DNA of 64,000 nt from Oscillospiraceae bacterium (GTDB taxonomy: Bacteria > Bacillota > Clostridia > UMGS1810). Shown here piece by piece: positions 55,139-64,000 of this stretch. Location: the NCBI GenBank assembly GCA_015069095.1, contig SVJH01000003.1, forward strand, positions 55,323 through 119,322, read 5' to 3'. The stretch's first letter is position 1, and each line of letters starts with the position of its first letter. The notes beneath the pieces were generated by a model. It was not told the origin of the DNA. It saw only the letters and a list, made by a program, of their open reading frames with translations, and searched no databases. A program made the position numbers and the translations under genes.

Positions 55139-55762
55139 TTATTTTGACTTACTTCCAAGTTTAGATTCTGTTCCATTTAAAAGACGTTTTATGTTTGATT
55201 TATGTTTTACAAGAACTAAAATTCCAAGAATAAGGCAAAGCGCAATAAAATAAACATCGCCCCATCTTAATATTAAAGCAAGCACCATAACCAAAACTGC
55301 CCCAAGGCAAGAACCAAGCGAAACATATTTTGTTGTCGCCATAATTACAAGTGCAAAAACAAGCGCAATAAGTCCGATTTTTACATCAAGTGCAAGAATT
55401 GTTACAATTGATGTAAGTACACCTTTTCCACCTTTAAATCCAAAATACAAAGGAAAATTGTGTCCGATTACTGCAAAAAATCCTGCTAAATAAAGCGGAA
55501 GACTATTATCAATATTAAACCATACACAAAGGAGGTTTGCAATAAGTACAGAAAGTGCGCCTTTTAGGGCATCTCCTAAAACAACAAATATAGCTGCTTT
55601 TTTTCCAAGCACTCTAAGTGTATTTGTTGCACCTGCATTACCGCTTCCGTGCTCTCTTATATCGATTTTACCCATAGTTTTTGCTACAAGTATTGATGTA
55701 CTTATACTACCTAAAAGATAACCGACAAGTGAAGAAATAATACATAACAAAGTATTAGTCAT
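55139..55762 (-). CDS. plsY: Acyl-phosphate:glycerol-3-phosphate acyltransferase PlsY
   Basis: 207 aa, about five to six membrane helices. The three active-site motifs are visible: GSISTSILVAK, REHGSGNAGATNTLRVLGKK and GHNFPLYFGFKGGKGVLTS. First acylation of glycerol-3-phosphate in phospholipid synthesis. Overlaps the der stop codon by eight bases. Confidence 0.95.
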   Translation of the reverse strand: MTNTLLCIISSLVGYLLGSISTSILVAKTMGKIDIREHGSGNAGATNTLRVLGKKAAIFVVLGDALKGALSVLIANLLCVWFNIDNSLPLYLAGFFAVIGHNFPLYFGFKGGKGVLTSIVTILALDVKIGLIALVFALVIMATTKYVSLGSCLGAVLVMVLALILRWGDVYFIALCLILGILVLVKHKSNIKRLLNGTESKLGSKSK

Positions 55763-57083
55763 CTTTTTCTCCCCTTTCTCTTACGATAAATCTTATAGGT
55801 GTTCCTGTAAGTCCGAATGTTTCACGAATCTGATTTTCTAAATATCTTATATATGAAAAATGTGCAAGTTCTTTACTGTTAACAAAAAGTATAAATGTAG
55901 GCGGGCAAGTTGATGCCTGAGTGATATAATAAATTTTAAGTCTTTTACCTTTGTCTGAAGGTGGCTGAACTTTTGCTGTTGCATCATTTAAAATATCGTT
56001 TAAAACGCCTGTTGAAATGCGCATTGAGTTTTGCATATGAACATATTTTATAAGTTCAAAAAGTTTATCTACTCTCGCACCTGTTTTGGCAGATATAAAT
56101 TCACTTGGAGCATACTGCATAAATGGAAGTCCGTTTAAAATGTCATTTTTAAAGTTTTTCATTGTATTTGTTTCTTTTTCAACTGCATCCCATTTATTAA
56201 CTACAATTATGCTTGCTTTTCCTTCATTATGAGCATAACCTGCGATCTTTGAATCCTGCTCTGTTACGCCTTCGGTTGCATCTACAAGCGTTAAAACAAC
56301 ATCGCATCTGTCAACTGCAGCAAGTGAACGTATAACACTGTAACGTTCTATATTTTCGTCTATTTTACCTTTTTTACGCATACCAGCAGTATCAACAAAA
56401 AGGTATTTTTGACCGTCTTTTTCATAGTAAGTATCTATTGCATCTCTTGTTGTTCCTGCGATGTTACTTACAATAACTCTTTCTTCGCCAAGAATTCTGT
56501 TTATAAGAGAACTTTTACCAACATTAGGTTTTCCAATTACTGCAACTTTAATAATGTCGTCTTCCTCTTCTTCTGCAGATGAAGTGTCAACATAAGAAAA
56601 TGCCTTGTCAAGAAGGTCTCCTACTCCAAGTCCATGAGTTGACGAAATTGCAATAGGATCGCCTATTCCAAGATTATAAAACTCATAAAACTCCATTGGC
56701 ACATCACCGGGTCTGTCCGACTTGTTACAAACAAGAACAATCGGTTTTTTTGATTTTTGAAGCATATCTGCAACCGCCCTGTCTGATGCGGTAAGACCGT
56801 CCTGAATATTTACCATAAAAATGATAACATCTGCCATATCAATTGCAAGGTCTGCCTGATATTTCATCTGTGTAAGAATTACATCGTCTTTTTTAGGCTC
56901 AATACCGCCTGTGTCAATAAGAGTAAATTTATGCCCGCTCCATTCGCCTTCGGCAAAAATTCTGTCTCTTGTAACACCGGGAGTATCTTCAACTATTGAA
57001 ATTCTCTGACCGATAAGTTTATTAAAAAGTGTTGATTTACCAACATTTGGTCTGCCAACTATTGCAAATACCGGTTTTGACAT
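55755..57083 (-). CDS. der: Ribosome-assembly GTPase Der (EngA)
   Basis: 442 aa. Two tandem GTPase domains: GRPNVGKSTLFNKL with DTPGVTRDR (about 8-38) and GKPNVGKSSLINRI with NIAGTTRDAIDT (about 178-215), then a KH-like C-terminus (about 345-440). Helps 50S subunit assembly. ATG 57083 follows AAGGAGGAG by six bases; an upstream in-frame start lies inside the DUF512 gene and lacks a ribosome site. Confidence 0.95.
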   Translation of the reverse strand: MSKPVFAIVGRPNVGKSTLFNKLIGQRISIVEDTPGVTRDRIFAEGEWSGHKFTLIDTGGIEPKKDDVILTQMKYQADLAIDMADVIIFMVNIQDGLTASDRAVADMLQKSKKPIVLVCNKSDRPGDVPMEFYEFYNLGIGDPIAISSTHGLGVGDLLDKAFSYVDTSSAEEEEDDIIKVAVIGKPNVGKSSLINRILGEERVIVSNIAGTTRDAIDTYYEKDGQKYLFVDTAGMRKKGKIDENIERYSVIRSLAAVDRCDVVLTLVDATEGVTEQDSKIAGYAHNEGKASIIVVNKWDAVEKETNTMKNFKNDILNGLPFMQYAPSEFISAKTGARVDKLFELIKYVHMQNSMRISTGVLNDILNDATAKVQPPSDKGKRLKIYYITQASTCPPTFILFVNSKELAHFSYIRYLENQIRETFGLTGTPIRFIVRERGEKDD

Positions 57084-57097
57084 AAGGCACTCCTCCT

Positions 57098-58408
57098 TTA
57101 TCTGTCTAAAATACAATCTATAAAATCATATCCATCGTTTTTACTTAGCATAACACTAACATTAAGTTTATTTTCAACATCTGTAATTGTTGTATCATCT
57201 AAAAAAAGTTCTGTTCCGTCTTTAATCATTACGTCACATATAACAAGTCTTTTTTTATAATCTTTTCCACTTAACTGATTTATTATATCACTTCCGCAAA
57301 TAAGACCTGTTACGGTTATTTTTTCGCCAAAAAAGTCATTTCTTATTTTAACTACATTCACATCAAGATTTTTATATATTTTTTTAAGTTCGTCAACATA
57401 TTTTACTATATAATCATACGCAATATATGACGTAACAATTGTTTTTGGAATGAATTTTTCATCACTTTTTTTACACTGCGAAAGTGCATCGTAAAACTCT
57501 TTTTCAAAGCACGCCATAAGTCCTACACCATTTTCAATCTGCGGAAACTGTTCATAGTGCTCAAAAGATGGCAAATCTCTTTTTGCCTGAATATAAAATT
57601 CATCCGCAAGATAAACCAAACTTGTCCCTATTTCTTCTTTAAATCTTTTCTGGTAAGGTGTAACAAGGTCGATTACCTCACCACTTGATTTTTCATCAAA
57701 ACTTTCAAGTTTAAAAAGTCCGTCTCTGTGGCGTGAAATTCCAACAGGAACTATTGAAATACTTCCTATTTGAGGATACAAATCCTTTAAATCACAAATT
57801 GATTTTTCAAGGTATTTTCCGTCATTTATGCCTTTGCAAAGCACAATCTGGCAGTTCATCATAATACCGCCTTTTGCGAAACGTTTCATTATATCCATAA
57901 GTTTGTCAGCAAAGCGGTTATTAAGCATCATTTTTCTCTTTTCGCCGTCTGTAACATGGACAGAAATGTTGATAGGGCTTATTTTAAGGTCAATTACCCT
58001 TTTTATATCTTCCTCATTTAAATTCGTCAAAGTAACATAATTTCCCTGCAAAAATGAGAGTCTAATATCATCATCTTTAAAATACATTGTACTTCTCATG
58101 TTTTTAGGAAGTTGGTCCATAAAACAAAAAATACATTTATTATGACACGTTTTTGCATCATCTATAAGTTGATGGGTAAATTCTACACCAAATTCTTCAT
58201 AATCGTCATTATAAATTTCAATTTCTTCTATATCGCCGTTTTTCTTTTTGATTGTAATAACGTAATAATCACTTGATGATAAAAATTTAAAATCAAGAAT
58301 ATCAAGAATATCTTTGCCGTCAATTTTTGTAATAATATCGCCTTGTTCCACGCCAATTTCATCTGCTATTGAATATGGTACTACACTTTTTACAACGGCA
58401 TCTTTCAC
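57098..58408 (-). CDS. DUF512/PDZ radical-SAM-like protein
   Basis: 436 aa. A PDZ-like start (about 1-55), then CHNKCIFCFMDQLP with Cys88, Cys92 and Cys95 spaced like a radical-SAM CxxxCxxC site, LSFLQGNYVTLTN and a C-terminal DUF512 region (about 200-400, with AIELKRDLPSFEHYEQFPQIENGVGL-like DEFYIQAKRDLP). The reaction is unknown; its place beside der and ribosome-linked genes suggests RNA or protein modification. It starts with GTG 58408 and its stop codon lies after the der start, giving a short gene overlap in sequence. Confidence 0.85.
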   Translation of the reverse strand: MKDAVVKSVVPYSIADEIGVEQGDIITKIDGKDILDILDFKFLSSSDYYVITIKKKNGDIEEIEIYNDDYEEFGVEFTHQLIDDAKTCHNKCIFCFMDQLPKNMRSTMYFKDDDIRLSFLQGNYVTLTNLNEEDIKRVIDLKISPINISVHVTDGEKRKMMLNNRFADKLMDIMKRFAKGGIMMNCQIVLCKGINDGKYLEKSICDLKDLYPQIGSISIVPVGISRHRDGLFKLESFDEKSSGEVIDLVTPYQKRFKEEIGTSLVYLADEFYIQAKRDLPSFEHYEQFPQIENGVGLMACFEKEFYDALSQCKKSDEKFIPKTIVTSYIAYDYIVKYVDELKKIYKNLDVNVVKIRNDFFGEKITVTGLICGSDIINQLSGKDYKKRLVICDVMIKDGTELFLDDTTITDVENKLNVSVMLSKNDGYDFIDCILDR

Positions 58409-58412
58409 GTCA

Positions 58413-59069
58413 TTACTCTCCTTTTACCAAAAAATTTTCAAGATCTTTTGCTGTATCCAATATTGCTACATTTTCATACATTTCAAGTTCGCCTATCTTT
58501 GCATAGCCAAATCTTACTGCCACGGCATCTATACCAACATTCTCAGCGCCTATAAGGTCGAACTTTGTATCTCCAATAAGTAAAACTTCTTTTTTATCTT
58601 TTACATTTAACTTATCCATAGCATAATTAAGTACTTTGTCTTTTGTATTTCGGCTTTCGTCAAACGATGCACCTGCGATAAGGTCAAAATACTTTGCTAT
58701 GTCAAGTTTTTCTAAAATCATTTTAGCATAATGCTCAGGTTTACTTGTTGCAGTAGAAATAATATACCCTTTTTCTCTGCATTTTTTAAGAACTTCTTCC
58801 ATTCCTTCAAAAACTTTAAGTTCTTCAAATATTCCTATTTTATTATATCTTTCACGATACTTTTCAAGACCTGTTTCTGCTTCTTCTTTTGAAAGACCTC
58901 TTGCCATTAAAGAATCAAGTATAGGCGGACCTATAACATCATCTAATACAGTATAGTCTTTTTCTTCTTTTCCAAAAAATGAAAGTGCATAATTAAAGCA
59001 TCTTTGAACACCTGTCTTTGTTTCACAAAGAGTGCCATCCAAATCGAAGAATAAATATTTGTATTTCAT
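58413..59069 (-). CDS. HAD-family phosphatase (phosphoglycolate phosphatase-like)
   Basis: 218 aa. HAD motif I FFDLDGTLCET (about 8-18), motif II ISTATSKPEHYAKMIL (about 103-118) and motif IV LLIGDTKFDLIGAENVGIDAVAVRFGY (about 165-191). PgpB/Gph-like cap inserted. Dephosphorylates a small metabolite; substrate unknown. Head of the operon with the DUF512 gene four bases on; the rpmF terminator lies just upstream. Confidence 0.85.
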   Translation of the reverse strand: MKYKYLFFDLDGTLCETKTGVQRCFNYALSFFGKEEKDYTVLDDVIGPPILDSLMARGLSKEEAETGLEKYRERYNKIGIFEELKVFEGMEEVLKKCREKGYIISTATSKPEHYAKMILEKLDIAKYFDLIAGASFDESRNTKDKVLNYAMDKLNVKDKKEVLLIGDTKFDLIGAENVGIDAVAVRFGYAKIGELEMYENVAILDTAKDLENFLVKGE

Positions 59070-59102
59070 TTTTCACTCCGTAATTTCTAAATATTACAAA
59101 AA

Positions 59103-59131
59103 CAACCTGCCCAACAATAGGACAGGTTGCC
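59103..59131 (-). terminator. Terminator after rpmF
   Basis: CAACCTGTCC...GGGCAGGTTG hairpin with TTTTTG tail on the minus strand. Confidence 0.82.
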
Positions 59132-59149
59132 ATCGCCAAAACTACACAA

Positions 59150-59326
59150 TTATTGAGCCTTTACTACTTCGTTGTCTTTGTAAAATCCGCAAGATTTACA
59201 TGCTCTATGAGGTAATTTGAATTCCTGACATTTTGGACATTTTACAAGGCCCGGTAAAGTCAATTTCCAATTTGCTCTTCTTTTATCTCTTCTGGCTTTA
59301 GATGTTTTTCTCTTAGGTACTGCCAT
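59150..59326 (-). CDS. rpmF: 50S ribosomal protein L32
   Basis: 58 aa, too short for usual ORF cut-offs. Begins [19 protein letters not shown] and has a zinc-binding [20 protein letters not shown] (two CxxC). The yceD-rpmF pairing is standard. AGGTGT-type ribosome site precedes the start. Closed by its own terminator. Confidence 0.95.
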   Translation of the reverse strand: MAVPKRKTSKARRDKRRANWKLTLPGLVKCPKCQEFKLPHRACKSCGFYKDNEVVKAQ

Positions 59327-59362
59327 TTATATACACCTCCACTTATGTGAATAATTTTTCAC

Positions 59363-59851
59363 TTATTTTAAAAAGTTTTTAAGTACTGCCATTCTTGGGT
59401 CGATATCATCGTCTTCGCAATCGCACGTTTCATCGTTTAAGTTTTTGCCACATTTATGACACAAACCTTTACAGTCATCTTTGCATACAAAACTTATTGG
59501 AAGATTCATACAAAGTGCATCGACAATTGTATCATCAATAGAAATTTCATTTCCGCCAAACAACACAACGTCATCTGACTGTGGATTTTTTGAAAACTTC
59601 TGATCAAAAGCAAAATCAAAATCCAAATTAAATTCTTTTAAGCACTTTCCGCACTGCGCACACAAAACTGCACTTGCTTTTCCTTCAAGGAAAATCACGC
59701 TGCCAAGATTTTTAAACACACCGCAAACCTTAACATCTGATGCAAATTTTATGTCATTTGAGAAAAACGAAAAATCACTTAAAGTTAAATTCTCTTCAAA
59801 TTCTTTAAATTCGCCTTCGCCCTTTAATACATGTGAAATATCTATAAACAT
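59363..59851 (-). CDS. yceD: DUF177 protein YceD
   Basis: 162 aa. YceD family, accompanying rpmF and, in several bacteria, linked to rRNA metabolism. Four CxxC-type pairs (CAQCGKCLKEF, CKDDCKGLCHKCGKNL, CDCEDDD) suggest zinc binding. It is 36 bases from rpmF in the same transcript. Confidence 0.88.
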   Translation of the reverse strand: MFIDISHVLKGEGEFKEFEENLTLSDFSFFSNDIKFASDVKVCGVFKNLGSVIFLEGKASAVLCAQCGKCLKEFNLDFDFAFDQKFSKNPQSDDVVLFGGNEISIDDTIVDALCMNLPISFVCKDDCKGLCHKCGKNLNDETCDCEDDDIDPRMAVLKNFLK

Positions 59852-59875
59852 AATTCACCTCGACATAACAAATCT

Positions 59876-59904
59876 ATTATACATATTATAATGCGTTTTG
59901 TCAA
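59876..59904 (-). promoter_or_regulatory. Promoter of yceD-rpmF
   Basis: Perfect TTGACA (59899-59904), 17-base spacer, TATAAT (59876-59881) on the minus strand; a second TATAAT overlaps the spacer. Lies between ackA and yceD. Confidence 0.8.
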
Positions 59905-59922
59905 GAATTTTATTTATTATTT

Positions 59923-61119
59923 TTAAACTAATTTTGCTGTATCAAGTGCAATCATAAGTTCTTCGTTTGTAGGAATTACCATTACTTTAACTTTTGAACC
60001 TTCTTTGTTTATAAAGCATTCGCCTTTGCCTCTTGCAGTGTTGTTAAGTTCTTTATCAAGTTCAACACCAAGATATTCAAGGTTTTTACAAACTTCTTCT
60101 CTTACCATTGCATCATTTTCGCCGATACCCGCTGTAAATACAAGACCGTCTACACCGCCCATTGCAACTGAATATGCACCAACGAACTGTCTTACTGTGT
60201 AGATGAATTTATCAAGTGCAAGTGATGCTCTTTCATTTCCTTCTTCTTTTGCATTTGCAAGGTCTCTAAAGTCGCTGCTAAGTCCTGACAGACCATAAAC
60301 TCCTGAATCTTTATTCATTACAGCATTTACTTTTTCTGTATCCCAACCTTCTTTTTCCATAAGAAAAGTAACAATAGCAGGGTCGATATCACCACATCTT
60401 GTACCCATTGCTACACCTGCAAGTGGTGTAAAGCCCATTGATGTATCAATACTTTTTCCGCCATCAACCGCTGTGATAGAAGAACCGTTACCAAGGTGAA
60501 GTGTAATGATTTTAAGATCAGAAATATCTTTACCCATAAGTTTTTCAGCCTGCTGAGTAACGTATTTATGACTTGTTCCGTGGAAGCCGTATCTTCTTAT
60601 TTTGTGTTTTTCATACATTTCGTATGGAAGTGCATAAAGATAAGCCTCTTTTGGCATTGTCTGATGGAATGCTGTATCAAATACTGCAACCTGAGGAGTA
60701 TTAGGCATGATTTTTTCACATGCTTCAATACCTATAAGATTTGCCGGATTGTGAAGCGGAGCAAGTTCGCAGCAATCTTCAATTGCTTTTTTAACTTCTT
60801 TAGTAATTACTACAGATTCGTTAAATGCTTCTCCACCATGAACAACTCTGTGTCCCACTGCGTCAATTTCATCCATTTTAGAAATTACTCCGTATTTGTC
60901 GCTTGTTAGAGCGTCTATTACCATTTTAATTGCATCGCCATGGTCTTTCATTTCGCTTACGCAAACATATTCTTCTTTGCCAGGTGCTTTCTGAGAAATT
61001 TTAGAACCTTCAATTCCTATTCTTTCGCAAAGACCTTTTGCAAGTACTTCTTTTGTATCAATGTTTATAAACTGATATTTAAGTGATGAACTTCCTGCAT
61101 TTATAACTAAAATTTTCAA
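59923..61119 (-). CDS. ackA: Acetate kinase
   Basis: 398 aa. ASKHA-fold kinase: [12 protein letters not shown] (about 4-15), [39 protein letters not shown] and TAGIGEND. Converts acetyl-phosphate and ADP to acetate and ATP. The start is TTG 61119, after AGAGG. It follows pta by 21 bases; together they give acetate and ATP from acetyl-CoA in fermentation. Confidence 0.96.
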   Translation of the reverse strand: MKILVINAGSSSLKYQFINIDTKEVLAKGLCERIGIEGSKISQKAPGKEEYVCVSEMKDHGDAIKMVIDALTSDKYGVISKMDEIDAVGHRVVHGGEAFNESVVITKEVKKAIEDCCELAPLHNPANLIGIEACEKIMPNTPQVAVFDTAFHQTMPKEAYLYALPYEMYEKHKIRRYGFHGTSHKYVTQQAEKLMGKDISDLKIITLHLGNGSSITAVDGGKSIDTSMGFTPLAGVAMGTRCGDIDPAIVTFLMEKEGWDTEKVNAVMNKDSGVYGLSGLSSDFRDLANAKEEGNERASLALDKFIYTVRQFVGAYSVAMGGVDGLVFTAGIGENDAMVREEVCKNLEYLGVELDKELNNTARGKGECFINKEGSKVKVMVIPTNEELMIALDTAKLV

Positions 61120-61140
61120 TTAAATCAACCTCTTTTTTAA

Positions 61141-62142
61141 TTATTTATTTCTCATCTGTGCCTGTACGCAAGTAATTGCTACAACACCAACGATATCTTC
61201 TGCTGTACAACCTCTTGAAAGGTCATTAACAGGTTTTTTAATACCTTGTGTAACCGGTCCGTATGCTTCTGCTTTTGCAAGACGCTGAACAAGTTTGTAA
61301 CCAATGTTACCTGCATTTAGGTCAGGGAATACTAAAACGTTCGCTTCGCCTGCGATATCGCTTCCTGGAGCTTTAGATTTACCAACTGAAGGAACAATAG
61401 CAGCATCAAGTTGAAGTTCGCCGTCAAGTTTAATGTCAGGACGTTTTTCTTTAGCAAGTTTTGTTGCAAGTTGCATTTTTTCAACAAGTTCGCTTTTTGC
61501 ACTGCCATATGTAGAATATGAAAGCATAGCAACTTTTGCTTCGGCCCCAACAAGGTCAGAAAAACTTTTTGCACTGCTGATTGCAATTTCACTAACTGCA
61601 TCTGCATCAGGGTTTTCGCAAAGACCAGAATCTGCAAATACGAAAATTCCGTTTTCGCCGTATTCACAGTTTGGAACTACCATTAAGAAGAATGCAGAAA
61701 CAAGTTTTGTTCCAGGAGCTGTTTTAAGTATCTGTAGTGATGGTCTAAGAACATTTGCTGTTGAGTTAACTGCACCTGCAACCATACCGTCAGCAAGGTC
61801 TTTTTCTACCATCATAACACCATAGTAAAGAGGATTTTTCATTGTTTCGTAAGCAACTTCCTCTGTCATACCTTTTGCTTTTCTCATTTCATAGAAAGTA
61901 TTAGCAAAATCTTTTGTCAAATCTGATTTTTCAGGATCGATTATTTCAACACCATTAAGTGAAATGTCTCCTGCTATTTTTTTGATGTTTTCTTCGTTAC
62001 CTAAAATAACAACATCACAGATTCCTTCTTCAACAATCATATTTGCGGCTTTTATGGTTCTTAATTCTTCACCTTCAGCCAAAACGATTTTTCTTTTGTC
62101 ACTTCTTGCTTTATCTTTTATAGTATCAATAAAAGCGCTCAT
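61141..62142 (-). CDS. pta: Phosphate acetyltransferase
   Basis: 333 aa, the short form without an N-terminal DRTGG domain. KARSDKRKIVLAEGEE at the start, GMVAGAVNSTANVLRPSLQI, AKVAMLSYSTYGSAKSE and VFPDLNAGNIGYKLVQRLAKAEAYGPVTQGI. Makes acetyl-phosphate from acetyl-CoA. Promoter at 62192-62220. Confidence 0.95.
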   Translation of the reverse strand: MSAFIDTIKDKARSDKRKIVLAEGEELRTIKAANMIVEEGICDVVILGNEENIKKIAGDISLNGVEIIDPEKSDLTKDFANTFYEMRKAKGMTEEVAYETMKNPLYYGVMMVEKDLADGMVAGAVNSTANVLRPSLQILKTAPGTKLVSAFFLMVVPNCEYGENGIFVFADSGLCENPDADAVSEIAISSAKSFSDLVGAEAKVAMLSYSTYGSAKSELVEKMQLATKLAKEKRPDIKLDGELQLDAAIVPSVGKSKAPGSDIAGEANVLVFPDLNAGNIGYKLVQRLAKAEAYGPVTQGIKKPVNDLSRGCTAEDIVGVVAITCVQAQMRNK

Positions 62143-62191
62143 TTTTAAATCCTCCTTAAGAAAATTATAAGTTTATAAAAATTCATATAAT

Positions 62192-62220
62192 ATTATATAC
62201 CTTTTTCCATTAAATTTCAA
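62192..62220 (-). promoter_or_regulatory. Promoter of pta-ackA
   Basis: TTGAAA (62215-62220), 17-base spacer, TATAAT (62192-62197), minus strand. Confidence 0.65.
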
Positions 62221-62230
62221 GGTTATTTTT

Positions 62231-62671
62231 CTAATTTGTCATATTTTGTATAAGAGTTATAAATTCATTACGGAATTTAATATCATCGTTGTTATTTCTT
62301 TTCTTTATAGTGCCGGTTTTTTGCCCGTTTTTCCTCATTTTTTTACCGATATGACGTTCAAAAAGAAGCATATCGATATTTTCATTTGAATATACAAGTC
62401 CATTCTGATTTATTGCATATGCACCCTTTCCAAGTGCCATTGCCGCAACACCATAATCCTGAGTAACTACAATATCGCCTTTTGAAAGCCTGTTTGCAAG
62501 AGCAATATCAACGCTGTCCGCCGCTTTATCAACAGTTACAACAAGCGAATAATCGCTTTTTATTATATGGCTTGTATCAACAAACATTATAACTTCTATA
62601 TTTCGCTTTTTTGCCTCATCCTCTATTATTGTTTTAACAGGACAAGCATCTGCATCAACTAAAATTCTCAT
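62231..62671 (-). CDS. YaiI/YqxD-family (DUF188) protein
   Basis: About 146 aa from ATG 62671: MRILVDADACPVKTIIEDEA, with VVTVDKAADSVDIALANRL and GDIVVTQDYGVAAMALGKGAYAINQNG. The family has a PIN-like fold and uncertain role in RNA processing. The start lies immediately after the stop codon of the DUF624 gene and depends on coupling, since no strong ribosome site is visible. A longer frame extends upstream but not with a better start. Confidence 0.82.
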   Translation of the reverse strand: MRILVDADACPVKTIIEDEAKKRNIEVIMFVDTSHIIKSDYSLVVTVDKAADSVDIALANRLSKGDIVVTQDYGVAAMALGKGAYAINQNGLVYSNENIDMLLFERHIGKKMRKNGQKTGTIKKRNNNDDIKFRNEFITLIQNMTN

Positions 62672-62672
62672 T

Positions 62673-63476
62673 TTATATACTATCCTTAAATACTGATTCT
62701 TCCTCTTCATCTTCTTCAATCATTGCATCTTCAATGTATTTCCACACTGTAAATACAGTAACAAATGCCACAAATGAAAGTGCAAAAAGAGAAAACCCAA
62801 CAAGTGAAATTATAAATCCAAGTATGTTAAAAGATAAAAACTGCATTGCAAAATAATAAATAATTGCACCGTCAATTATAAGTATAAATAAATTTACAGG
62901 GAATTTTACTATTGCAAACAAAAGTGCATTTTTAAGTATGTGTCTTAGCTTCAAATTAAAAGTTACAATCATTGGATATGCATAAAAGTTTATTATTAAA
63001 AATATTACTGCAGCAAAAAGAACAATTCCACCTGCAATTACTGCAACCATACCGCCTATATTCAAATAATACTTAAATGCAATAATCAAAACCATAGGAA
63101 ATATAATATCAATTATTCCAAGTGGCAACGAGATTTTATAGTTAATTTTAAACTGTTCTTTAAAATCAGAAAATAGGAATACATGGCTTTGCATAACATA
63201 ATTTCGAATTATATATGTAAATGCACTTGTTAAAGGTCCGAATGTAAAAAGACCTATAATAAGCAAAATTATACCTGCAACTTTGTATTCACTTCCTGTT
63301 AAAATAACACCCACTATTGTAGGCAAAATCGTTAAAAAATAAAGTATATTAGCTTTTATAAGCGCACCAAATTTTCTTCCGTATTCATCAAAAAATGCAA
63401 ATATACGGCGTTTTTCTCTTTCGTCTTTAGAAACGCCTTTGCCCTCTTTATTGTAATTTGTACCAAATAGTCCCAT
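62673..63476 (-). CDS. DUF624 (YesL-family) membrane protein
   Basis: 267 aa with six hydrophobic segments. FGALIKANILYFLTILPTIVGV and TSAFTYIIRNYVMQSHVFLFSDFKEQFKINYKISL fit the YesL pattern. In Bacillus yesL is near rhamnogalacturonan genes; function is unknown. C-terminal acidic tail EEDEEEESVFKDSI. Strong promoter at 63502-63530. Confidence 0.85.
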   Translation of the reverse strand: MGLFGTNYNKEGKGVSKDEREKRRIFAFFDEYGRKFGALIKANILYFLTILPTIVGVILTGSEYKVAGIILLIIGLFTFGPLTSAFTYIIRNYVMQSHVFLFSDFKEQFKINYKISLPLGIIDIIFPMVLIIAFKYYLNIGGMVAVIAGGIVLFAAVIFLIINFYAYPMIVTFNLKLRHILKNALLFAIVKFPVNLFILIIDGAIIYYFAMQFLSFNILGFIISLVGFSLFALSFVAFVTVFTVWKYIEDAMIEEDEEEESVFKDSI

Positions 63477-63501
63477 TAAATCAATCCTTTCTCATTACGG
63501 T

Positions 63502-63530
63502 ATTCTACCACAAATCAAACATTTTGTCAA
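63502..63530 (-). promoter_or_regulatory. Promoter of the DUF624 gene
   Basis: TTGACA (63525-63530), 17-base spacer, TAGAAT (63502-63507), minus strand. Confidence 0.65.
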
Positions 63531-63577
63531 AAAAATTACTAAAACGCATATACATTATTTAAAAGGGAGTTGACTAT

Positions 63578-64000
63578 ATGGAAAAATATGCTGATTTTTC
63601 AAAAAATGAATATATATGCGGAAAAGTTTTATTAAACAATAATTTTTGTGAAATTTCTTTTTCACTTTTGAAACCCATTAAGCCACACTTTGTTTACAGA
63701 GCATATTTTTTGGAAAATCACTCGACTAATCTTGTAAGTATTGGTGTTATCGACACAAACAGGCAAAACGGCTTTTTAAAAGTAAAAACAGACTTTATTA
63801 AAGATACTGTTGTAATTATGCAAAAAGATACTAAAACCGATGTTTTAACATATGTATGTGCGGCATTTTTTGACAAAGAATGGAATGTAGAAGGATATTT
63901 AAACGGGGATGACATTCATCTTAAGAAAAAAAGTATATTTTCTGATATTTCATTTTTAAAATATAAAAAGAATAAAGATAATATACTTTTTTTCTTAAGA
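63578..64000 (+). CDS. Unrecognised protein, partial (3' end outside window)
   Basis: An ATG at 63578 after AAAGGGAG opens a frame that stays open to the window end, 141 codons: MEKYADFSKNEYICGKVLL and later VIDTNRQNGFLKVKTDF and TYVCAAFFDKEWNVEGYLNGDD. No signal peptide or known domain was recognised. The alternating aromatic-hydrophobic pattern fits a beta-rich protein. Codon use resembles the neighbours. Confidence 0.55.
   Translation, partial: MEKYADFSKNEYICGKVLLNNNFCEISFSLLKPIKPHFVYRAYFLENHSTNLVSIGVIDTNRQNGFLKVKTDFIKDTVVIMQKDTKTDVLTYVCAAFFDKEWNVEGYLNGDDIHLKKKSIFSDISFLKYKKNKDNILFFLR

Overview
The window is chromosomal DNA from a low-GC, spore-forming, Gram-positive anaerobe of the Clostridia type. 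Supporting signs are the AT-rich composition, strong GGAGG ribosome sites, a yabP-yabQ-divIC-yabR block, the sleB-ypeB germination pair, an SLH-anchored PdaA-like deacetylase, split transketolase, mini-RNase III, an mraZ-led division and cell-wall cluster, and pta-ackA fermentation genes. Several plant-polysaccharide genes (two secreted GH10 proteins, a GH4, a GH28-like protein, AraC regulators, Gfo/Idh and isomerase genes) suggest a fibre-degrading, probably gut or rumen, lifestyle. No phage, transposase, CRISPR array or rRNA was seen; the only tRNA is tRNA-Leu(UAG). The species cannot be named from this window.

Layout. 1-10.5 kb: start of a FliB-like lysine methylase gene, GH4 glycosidase with a divergent AraC regulator, a large GH10 protein, pnuC, a roughly 370-nt RNA locus with its own consensus promoter, and an operon of an FAD oxidoreductase plus an unrecognised 668-aa protein. 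10.5-22 kb: VanW, a TauE-type permease, a G5/3D-domain wall protein, the yabR-divIC-yabQ-yabP cluster, sleB-ypeB, the PdaA-like deacetylase, mltG and a GH28-like protein. 22-36 kb: nrdR, then a dcw cluster read leftwards from mraZ (rsmH, ftsL, PASTA-PBP, murE, murF, mraY, ftsW, murG, murA, ftsQ, ftsZ). 36-44 kb, rightwards: two M16-like proteins, lgt, cysE, cysS, mrnC and the two transketolase subunits. 44-52.6 kb: lipid kinase, GNAT, AraC, tRNA-Leu, DUF4886 protein, Gfo/Idh oxidoreductase, sugar isomerase and a second GH10 protein. 52.6-64 kb: an operon HAD, DUF512 radical-SAM-like, der, plsY, gpsA, pgi; then yceD-rpmF, pta-ackA, a DUF624 protein with a YaiI-like protein, and an unfinished ORF.

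The window joins peptidoglycan synthesis and division with sporulation, germination, central carbon metabolism and an extracellular xylan or pectin capacity. The most interesting unexplained item is the RNA locus at about 6728-7094: a perfect TTGACA-17-TATAAT promoter, a 16-bp helix joining the two ends of the transcript, a further long interrupted helix, and a U7 tract directly before the pnuC ribosome site. Also notable are a composite hairpin repeat immediately after both GH10 genes, a matching promoter-region box before both, and a dcw cluster lacking murD, murC and ftsA.
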